Assembly: GCA_021495925.1 (NCBI GenBank)
Contig: JAKEKT010000166.1
Span: 1 to 37,937, forward strand
From: Diplodia intermedia
Lineage: Eukaryota > Ascomycota > Dothideomycetes > Botryosphaeriales > Botryosphaeriaceae
Length of the DNA: 37,937 nucleotides
Reading direction: 5' to 3'
The translations under genes were made by a program, and so were the position numbers. This document shows positions 31,564 through 37,937 of the stretch, piece by piece. Within the stretch, counting starts at the first letter, position 1. Each line of letters opens with the position of its first letter. The notes beneath the pieces were generated by a model. That model made no database searches. It was not told the origin of the DNA and worked only from the letters and a program-made list of their open reading frames with translations.

Positions 31564-33000
31564 CTAAACCTTCCCCCTCAACCACCCCCTCGTCTCCGTA
31601 TACATCTTCAGCTCGTCGAAGTCGAAACCCCACATGGTATCGACCCAGCAAGCGACATGGCCCTCGCCCTCGGCCAACAGGCACGCGACCTCCCCCTCGC
31701 CCCCGGTCGGCCTCCACTCGTTCCGCACGCTCTCGGCGCAGTTCAAGATGCCGTCCAGCAAAACCTCGTACTCGCCCGCGACGAACAAGACGTCCCGGAC
31801 CGTCGCGCCCAGCGCCTTCCACCAGCCGGCCGGCACGTCGACGGGCTCGTTGTAGGGGTCCGTCGGGCGCCCGCCGAGGAAGAGGGTCGACCAGCGGGAG
31901 ATGGCGGCGGCGGCGATCATGTCGCGCGAGCGGTTGGTGGTGTAGGATCTGGTCGTCGTGTCGAACGAGACCCAGGGCGAGATGAGGACGGCGGCGAGGA
32001 GCCGCTCGTTGTTGCTGTTCGACGCGCTGCTTTCGTCTCCGCCCCCTCCGCCTCCGCCCCCTCCTTCGACCGCCGCTGACACCTCGCTGCTGCTGCCGAA
32101 GCCCCCCTCGGCCACGCTGTCGGCCCTGCCCACCACCCCTTCACTCGAGAAATCCCTCAACTCCACCGCCGGCACGGCCGCGGCGTCCGGGTGCGGGTGC
32201 AGGATGTGGCTCAGCAGGGCGAGCGTGAGGTTGCCGCCGGCCGAGTCGCCGCCGAGGATGATGTTGCGGGGTGCGACGCGCAGGTTGCGCAAGACGTGGT
32301 TGAGCAGCTGCGCGGCCTGGCCGAGCTGACGCGGGTAGGCGGCGAAGGGGGCGACGTCGTAGTGGAGGACGAGGGCGGCGATGCCGTTGGGTACGGCGGG
32401 ACCGAGGTCGGTGATGAGGGCGTGGACGAGGTTGAATTGCTCGGGGGCGGCAGGGACGGAGTAGCCGCCGCCTGTTTTGTTCGTGTTATTGTCGTGTGAT
32501 TGGATTGGCAGAGAAATGGCTTACCGTGGAAGAAGATCCACACCTTCTCGGCGCCCTTGGAGCCGACCCAGTACGCGTTGGTGCCGTCTTTCAGGGTTTC
32601 GGTGGCGGGCTGGACGTTGAAGCGTTTGCAGTAGGCGAGGTACGAGTCGTCGGTTCCCGGGGCGAGGAATCTGGCAGCGGGAAGAAAGGAAAAAGTAAGC
32701 TCAAGTCATCTGCTTCTTGACTTGGTGGCCATACTGCTCCGTCCGCGAGGTGTTGTTTGCGGTGAGCGTCCGCACCGCCGTGTAGCCCAGCATCCGCGCG
32801 AACGAGGCCGGCCGTTTGTGTTTCGACTTGAACTTGGCCGTCAGGGCCGTCCAGAAGGTTTTCCCCACTGTTCAATAGTCAGCAGCACTCGAGCCCAGGA
32901 CTTGGCGGCGGAACATACGGACGGCGGCGAAGATGGGCAGCAGACCCAGCTTCTCGAAGAAGCCGAGTCTCAAGTCGGTAGGCCTGGGGCGCGGGGCCAT
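31564..33000 (-). CDS. Alpha/beta hydrolase, HSL/Say1-Mug180-like esterase
   Basis: Carboxylester hydrolase of the hormone-sensitive-lipase fold. The closest remembered relatives are the fungal steryl-acetyl hydrolase group (Say1/Mug180, PF10340). Four exons, 33000-32919, 32867-32735, 32670-32525 and 32471-31564, give 422 residues with introns of 51, 64 and 53 nt. Oxyanion-hole motif HGGG is at 120-123 and the nucleophile elbow GGDSAGG has Ser197. The later LLFVAGEYEVLLD-type strand and EGEGHVACWVD with His392 complete the triad (acid residue not pinned down). The N-terminal LGLLPIFAAVLGKTFWTALT (18-37) could be a membrane anchor. A low-complexity insert of about 45 residues containing nine Gly in a row interrupts the domain after ILHPHP. 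It is divergent from the SDR reductase; the substrate is unknown. Confidence 0.85.
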
Positions 33001-33837
33001 GATGGTTGGCGGGAGGAGAGAAACAGAAGCTGTGTCTCACTGTGGTGCGATGAGCTTCTTTTTCACCTCGTCCAAGGTCAGCCGCGCGCTAGGTACGCAA
33101 GAGCGGGCGGCGCTGATTTGCTGGACATGCGATCGACGTAGCACCATGGAGTCCCCGCATTTCGGCATCGCCCCGCCGCTGCACCATCGGCCCATTGGGG
33201 CAACGCTCGTTTCGTGTGCGATGGTGCTAGCGATAGTCGAGGGTTGTTGCAAGGGTCGGGTGGCGTCTCTAGCGGATGCTCGTCGAGGTCAGCGAAAGAC
33301 TTAAATAGCGCACGCCCGCATCATCGCGGAGCTGCTGTGCCATGTCTCGGGGAGCGGAATCGAGCCTGTGTCGTCCGCTGCTCACCGGCCGCGTGGGTGG
33401 GTGCAACCTGCCGCCTTGGACTTGTCTGGGCGAGAAGCGAGGTCGTCATCCCTGCGCGTCAGCCATGGCGCGGGGGCTTGGCTCCGTACCCTTCCTTATC
33501 TTTGGTGGTTGACGAGGAGGGAGTATGACGGCACAGAGTCGGGTAGCTCCACCAAGAACGCGACGCTCTTCCGACGTAGGTAGGTGAATGCATTGTCCGG
33601 GCGCAGAAGGCAGACAGCCGGCTGGGCGGTGTTTCTATGAGGCAGGTCGGGAAGGTCCATGGATTCTGAAAGTGGAAGCGGCTTCGGGCGAGCTGTGGCC
33701 GAGGCTGCCTGACTCGCGTGCTGCAATGCCGTCACGCGGGGGAGGGGCACTTCTTCTCTCATCACTCTCTCTCTTCTCTGCTGACCTGCAGCCATTCTCT
33801 AGCTCGTCTGCCTCCCGAGCCTCAAGACCCACTTGCA
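33001..33837. promoter_or_regulatory. Shared divergent promoter, hydrolase and SDR reductase
   Basis: These 837 bp separate the two divergent start codons and hold no supported gene. A CT-rich stretch (TCTCTCTCTTCTCT, about 33766-33780) lies 60 bp before the reductase ATG. No clear TATA box or known activator site is evident. The arrangement permits co-regulation but does not show it. Confidence 0.5.
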
Positions 33838-34971
33838 ATGCCGACCCCAAGGTCAGAATCTCTGGCTTCTATCCAGTTCACAGCTCACCACCGACCAGCT
33901 ATGTCCTTGTGACCGGATCCACCGGCTTCATCGGCAGCCATGTCGTAGACACTCTGTTACGCCAGGGCTTCAAAGTCCGTGGCTCTGCCCGCTCCAAAGC
34001 CAAAGCCGACGAAATGCTCGCCGTCCGCCCGCAATGGAAAGGCCAATTGGACTTTGTTGAAGTCGCGGACTTCGAGGGCAAAACCGATCTCACCGACGCT
34101 GTCAAGGATGTGGATGCAATAATACATGTTGCCAGTGTACGGGAACCTTACTTGCTTGAATAAGAGGAGAGGAAAACTCACCAGTCCCCAGCCTTTCAAC
34201 TACAATGTCACCAACAACGAGCAAGAACTCGTCCTCCCCGCCATAAACGGCGTCCGCGCCATCCTCTCCGCCGCCGCCAAGAACCCCAAGGTCCAGCGCA
34301 TCGTCCTCACCTCCTCCTTCGCTGCCGTCGTCGACATCGCCCGTACTGCCGGGCCCGAATTCACCTACAACAGCACCCACTGGAACCCGCTGACCTACGA
34401 CGAGTCCATCGCGCCCGATACCACTGCAGTCGTCGCCTACCGCGGGTCCAAGAAGTTCGCCGAGCTCGAAGCCTGGCAGTACATGGAGAAGCAGCACCCG
34501 CACTTCGACCTCGTCACTCTCTGCCCGCCCATGGTCTTCGGCCCCGTCGCCCACCCCGTCAGCAGTCCCGCCGCCCTCAACGAATCCAACGCCCAGCTCT
34601 GGTCTACCCTTGACAAGACCAAACCGCTGCCTGAAGTGAGGGTCCCGCTTTGGATCGATGTGAGGGACTTGGCCCACGCCCATGTCGAGGCTCTGCTGCG
34701 TGATGCCGCCGGCGGCAAGCGCTATACCCCCGTCAGTCCCCAGCCGTTCTCGTTCGGTCTGGCGGCGCGCATTGTGCGCGAGCGCTTCCCCAACAGGGCG
34801 CGATCGCCGGGCACGAAGCCGGCGGCGGACGAGAAGTTGCCGGGGCCGAGCTACGGGTTGGATGGCGAGACAACGGGGAGGGAGTTGGGCGTTGAGTACA
34901 GGCCGTTTGAGAATACGGTGGTGGATTTGGTGAGGCAGATGGAGGCGTTGGAGGCGGCTGGGTCGCGGTGA
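33838..34971 (+). CDS. Extended SDR NADPH-dependent reductase (Gre2/dihydroflavonol reductase-like)
   Basis: Aldehyde/ketone reductase of the methylglyoxal reductase Gre2 and cinnamoyl-CoA/dihydroflavonol reductase family. Three exons: a 14-nt first exon (33838-33851), then 33899-34136 and 34192-34971; 343 residues. The cofactor motif GSTGFIG is at 11-17 within YVLVTGSTGFIGSHV, and Arg/Ser/Lys after the second strand (VRGSARSKAK) favour NADPH. HVASPFNY (81-88) is the family signature and spans the second splice junction, which is why the acceptor at 34191 was chosen over the nearer CACCAG. Catalytic Ser/Thr are in LTSSFAAV (123-130) and the YxxxK pair is Tyr167/Lys171. WIDVRDLAHAHV follows. 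Without the first splice a different start would be needed, and the N-terminal strand would be wrong. The substrate is unknown. Confidence 0.88.
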
Positions 34972-35520
34972 GGGAGAACGGAGGGATCCCAGCGAGTGAC
35001 AACAGAATTGAGCCGACTGGCACCTGGCTTACGGGGGGTGGTTGTGTCTGACATCTGGACGGATCTGCGCGCATCAAAAACTCGCATTCATGTCCGGATA
35101 TCGGATTCAACTACCTGCGAGGGAAGAGTGGGATGGAGGAAATGCATGCGGAGATAGACCAAATAGATTGATATATGACGCGACTTATACTGTACTGTAC
35201 GATGCTGTTCTTACTCGATCAGACTGTATGCGCGGTGCTGTGCTCCCACTTGTGACTTCACTCGCGAGCTGAAGAGCCACCTGTGTGACGAAACCTTCAT
35301 CATCCCACAACAAACCCGAGTTTCCCCACAGCAATCGCTCCAAAAAGCAGCAGAACACGCTGAGAGCTGCGTCCTGCGCCCGACCGTCCCCACCCGCGCT
35401 CCCACGAGAAGTCCAATGTTCTCCGACCAGCACCACATTGATCTCCCGCGCCATCCCGCATCTCCACGCCGTCCACTCCATCGCATCAATAACTGCGAGT
35501 CCCGGTCGCGTCCATCAAAT
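34972..35520. other. Intergenic, reductase 3' flank and promoter of the downstream gene
   Basis: It contains the third palindromic element (35046-35116) and an AT-richer stretch (35155-35225). From 35285 onward the DNA is CA-rich, as in fungal leaders. The downstream reading frame is already open from 35416, so its start may be earlier than annotated. Confidence 0.4.
35046..35116. repeat. Palindromic element, copy 3 (diverged)
   Basis: TCATGTCCGGATATCGGATT followed by CAACT (35088-35112) aligns with the right arm of copy 1, and the left side has CATCTGGACGGATCTGCG. The AT-rich loop is replaced by GCATCAAAAACTCGC. The arms no longer pair well, so it is an old copy. Confidence 0.55.
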
Positions 35521-37671
35521 ATGGCACTGCCACAATCCCGACCAACCGATCCTTTCTCCGCGCAACTCGCGAAAGAGAATGGCACTGTTCTCAATCGCCG
35601 CGCTCCCAACGCGCACATAGGCAACATACCCGTCCCGAAGACGACGCCCAGCGTGATCAAGACCTTCAGTCTCTACAACCGCAAGCCCGCGCCGTTCGAG
35701 TTCAGCAAAGACAAGAAGCGCCGGTTCTACGGTCCGCGCTCGAACTTGGCCGAGGCCGCGCTGAGCTGCACGACCAAGACCACATCCTCTGCGCCCTCTT
35801 CCAGCTCGGCGCCAGCAAAGTCTCCGTCCACTTGCGACTCGCGTACTCCGAAAGACTCACGATCTCTTCTGTCATCTACACCTGTCGGCTACAATAACAG
35901 CGGCGCCATCACCACGACTGACAGCGCGACAACCCACGAACCGGTCGTCAACATCACCTCGCCCCATCCCACGCCCACAACAGCCGCTCCATCCGCAACC
36001 GCCTCACCCCCGCTCCCAGTTCCACTCTCGCCCGCACCCTCGATCCAGCGCACCCCAAGCCGTTTCTTCCTCGGCCACCCCTCCACCACCGCAACCTCAC
36101 CTACCACCACCACCGCCGCCACCATGACGACCCCACCGTCCTCTCCCAAGCACCCAGAAGCCGCCAGCCTCTCCCTCTCCACCCTCCTCAACACCGCCAT
36201 CATCAACAGCAACAACAGCAGAAACGCAGGCACCAACCACGACGACACGACCGCCACCGGCCCCACCCGCCGCACACCCACTACCACCACCACCTCACCC
36301 TCAACCCTCCGCCTAATCCCCTCACCCCTCCGCATCCCCATCCGCCGTTACGGCCACGGCCACGGCCACGTGCGCGGCCGCCACGCGCCAGAAACAGCCC
36401 CGTCTTCCTCGTCCTCGTCGCCGCCACTACCTCTGCCGCCGTCTAGCCCGCCGCCGCCGCCCTCACTGCTGCTGCTACCGTTATCGAGTTCGCCGCCGGG
36501 GAGTAACAGCGCCGCCGCTACCTCTGCCGCTACCTCTGCCTCGGCCCACGGACGGAATGGGAGGAGGATGGTGATGGTGACTGCGTTGAGCAGCGAGGAG
36601 GAGGAGGAGGAGGAGGAGGAGGAGGACGATGATGACGGCAGCAGCAGCAGCACGGCGGCGTCGTCGACGAGGACGAGAACGACGGCGATGACGGCGATGA
36701 CGTCGCCTTTGGTGGGCTCTGATACGGTCGTCGTCGTCGGCGACGGCGTTGGTGGTGGTGGCGGCGAAGGAGGAGCAAGTGCGTGGGACAAGCAGCGGCA
36801 GCAGAAGCAGAAGCAGCAACATCAACTGACGACGCCCCGTCGCCTGCTCTTCCCGCCTCGTGAGGCGCGGCGGTCGGCGGCGTCATCGGCGGCGGCGGCG
36901 GCGGTGGCGGTGGCGGGAGGACGAGGACGAGGAGGAGGTGGAGAAGGAGGAGTTGCTTACTCTTCTCCTTTCACGTCGGATCTCTCTTCTTTCTTCTCGT
37001 CGCCGTCGCTGGATGGAGCGGTGGGTTGCCGTGGCCGTGGCCGTGGCCGTGGTGGAATGGATGGCGTGGAGACGTTGGCGATGGTTAGCTCGGGCGCGGG
37101 AGGCGGCGGCGGAGGAGGAGGGGGGAAGGAGGAGGAAAAGAAAGGATGGCAGAACAGTGGTGGCGGCGGCAAGAAGAACAGTGACAACGACCAGAACAGC
37201 AGCAGCAGCAGCGGTGGCAGAGATGGTGGAATCAGCGAGCTCGAACGGCTCGAGCGCGAAGTCCTCGCCCTGCTCTTCCCCGTCGCTGCCGCCGCACCAC
37301 CATCCTCATCCCCACCGCCGCCGCCGCCGTCCCGGTCGCGCTCACAAAGCGACGCCGCAAACGAAGCGCAAATGTACGCCCTCATGCGCGAGGCCGAAGA
37401 AGAAGACGACGACGACGACAGCACCACCACCGACAGCGCCGGCAACAGCATCGACCATCTCGATCGTTGGAGACGGCGGCAGATGTTGTCGTCGACGACG
37501 GACACCCATGGAGACGGAGGAAGCCAACAGCAGCGACACCAAACGAAGGAGAAGGGGAAGGAGAAGGAGACGCCTCAGCCACCGTGCCGGCGCGTCGCGC
37601 ACCAGAGCTCCGGACCGCCGCCGGCGATGCGGTTGCCGCGGCTGCCGTCGTCGCTGGGGCGGTCGGGTTAG
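35521..37671 (+). CDS. Hypothetical low-complexity, Ser/Thr/Pro-rich protein
   Basis: No family is recognised. The uninterrupted frame gives 716 residues from the ATG at 35521 (751 if the ATG at 35416 is used). The first 90 residues look like ordinary protein: RPTDPFSAQLAKENGTVLNR, then NIPVPKTTPSVIKTFSLYNR, then FSKDKKRRFYGPRSNLAEAA. The rest is intrinsically disordered: Ser/Thr/Pro-rich blocks, an acidic run of Glu then Asp near 36596-36635, Gln/Lys-rich QQKQKQQHQ, Gly-rich blocks, and a short helix ISELERLEREVLALLFPVAA near 37230-37290 that may bind a partner. Trinucleotide repeats underlie the runs. I cannot exclude that introns remove part of it. The minus strand is also open here, as expected from codon-repeat GC-rich DNA. 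Nuclear or cytoskeletal roles would be guesses. Confidence 0.5.
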   Translation: MALPQSRPTDPFSAQLAKENGTVLNRRAPNAHIGNIPVPKTTPSVIKTFSLYNRKPAPFEFSKDKKRRFYGPRSNLAEAALSCTTKTTSSAPSSSSAPAKSPSTCDSRTPKDSRSLLSSTPVGYNNSGAITTTDSATTHEPVVNITSPHPTPTTAAPSATASPPLPVPLSPAPSIQRTPSRFFLGHPSTTATSPTTTTAATMTTPPSSPKHPEAASLSLSTLLNTAIINSNNSRNAGTNHDDTTATGPTRRTPTTTTTSPSTLRLIPSPLRIPIRRYGHGHGHVRGRHAPETAPSSSSSSPPLPLPPSSPPPPPSLLLLPLSSSPPGSNSAAATSAATSASAHGRNGRRMVMVTALSSEEEEEEEEEEDDDDGSSSSTAASSTRTRTTAMTAMTSPLVGSDTVVVVGDGVGGGGGEGGASAWDKQRQQKQKQQHQLTTPRRLLFPPREARRSAASSAAAAAVAVAGGRGRGGGGEGGVAYSSPFTSDLSSFFSSPSLDGAVGCRGRGRGRGGMDGVETLAMVSSGAGGGGGGGGGKEEEKKGWQNSGGGGKKNSDNDQNSSSSSGGRDGGISELERLEREVLALLFPVAAAAPPSSSPPPPPPSRSRSQSDAANEAQMYALMREAEEEDDDDDSTTTDSAGNSIDHLDRWRRRQMLSSTTDTHGDGGSQQQRHQTKEKGKEKETPQPPCRRVAHQSSGPPPAMRLPRLPSSLGRSG

Positions 37672-37734
37672 GGGCGGGGGTGGGGCGGGGGTGGGGCGGG
37701 GGTGGGGCGGGAGGGAGGGAGGGAGGGAGGGAAA
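37671..37734 (+). repeat. G-rich minisatellite, (GGGGCGGGGGT)n then (GGGA)n
   Basis: Three full copies and one partial copy of the 11-bp unit GGGGCGGGGGT (37671-37708) run straight into about six GGGA units (37709-37734). It starts on the last base of the TAG stop of the preceding gene, so it would be the first part of that gene's 3' UTR. Runs of four to five G make it a strong G-quadruplex candidate on the coding strand. Confidence 0.92.
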
Positions 37735-37937
37735 GGGGTCGAAGTCGAAGCGTGCGTTGTGTGTGTGTTGGGACGGGGTTGGAACGGCGACTCGGTTAGA
37801 GGTTCTTCAGATTGGGGAGAGGGGAGGGTGGACAAGAGAGTGCGTTGGAGCTTGCACCGCTGTAAAAGGCGCGCCTACTGTTTTGCGTGGCTGCTTGTAA
37901 ACACAGCAACGGCCAGTTGGGAAGGCGGCAGGGATTC
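37735..37937. other. Right-edge flank, no feature supported
   Basis: About 200 bases of GC-rich DNA with a short TGTGTGTG run near 37758. Presumably 3' UTR or terminator of the low-complexity gene; nothing else is seen before the window ends. Confidence 0.35.

Noticed and set aside
31138..32079. A 313-codon plus-strand frame opposite the hydrolase
   Set aside because: It lies antisense to the GDSAGG/His392 exon and has no family signature.
36481..37505. Several minus-strand frames of poly-Leu, poly-Ser or poly-Arg opposite the low-complexity gene
   Set aside because: They are translations of triplet repeats in another frame.
29223..37671. Secondary-metabolite cluster
   Set aside because: No polyketide, nonribosomal peptide, terpene backbone gene, transporter or pathway regulator is present.
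1..37937. CRISPR array, phage or bacterial origin
   Set aside because: Spliceosomal introns and eukaryotic genes throughout; no spaced direct repeats of CRISPR type were seen.

Overview
This window looks like nuclear DNA of a filamentous ascomycete (Pezizomycotina, most likely Dothideomycetes). The signs are short spliceosomal introns (about 47-177 nt, GTAAGT/GTATGG-type donors, CTRAC branch points), GC-rich third codon positions, pyrimidine-rich promoters, and a retrotransposon mutated in the way repeat-induced point mutation (RIP) mutates DNA. I name no species. All exon boundaries were read by eye from splice signals and protein-family continuity.

Layout. 1-389 (-): first exon of the Arp2/3 subunit ARPC5, cut by the window edge. 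390-6385: GC-rich and gene-poor, with one possible 35-codon gene whose UTRs may be spliced (around 2038-1931) and a decayed minus-strand coding remnant (about 6288-5796). 6386-12131: a complete Ty1/copia retrotransposon with 197-bp LTRs, a TCCGC target-site duplication, a primer-binding site matching an internal half of initiator tRNA-Met, and an interior so heavily RIPed that no open frame of 60 codons survives. 12553-13572 (+): the FIT/Scs3 ER lipid phosphatase. 13573-18532: transposon debris and simple repeats: a perfect small palindrome, a solo LTR with a CATAC target-site duplication, and a Ty3/gypsy reverse-transcriptase fragment.

The right half is gene-rich. It holds an LMBR1-family membrane protein (-), divergent from a dithiol glutaredoxin (+); the cell-wall-integrity MAP kinase kinase Mkk1/2 (-); the ribosome-biogenesis DEAD-box helicase Dbp8 (+); a glutathione-independent formaldehyde dehydrogenase-like enzyme (-); a Say1/Mug180-like alpha/beta hydrolase (-), divergent from a Gre2-like extended SDR reductase (+); and a long low-complexity protein of unknown function (+) followed by a G-quadruplex-prone minisatellite.

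Most genes are unrelated housekeeping functions. The dehydrogenase, hydrolase and reductase are adjacent and could be a small catabolic or detoxification group, but that is only inference. The least explained structure is a family of about 70-bp palindromic elements with three intergenic copies (16905, 22353, 35046). I found no CRISPR array, confident tRNA gene, rRNA gene, or polyketide/nonribosomal peptide synthase gene.
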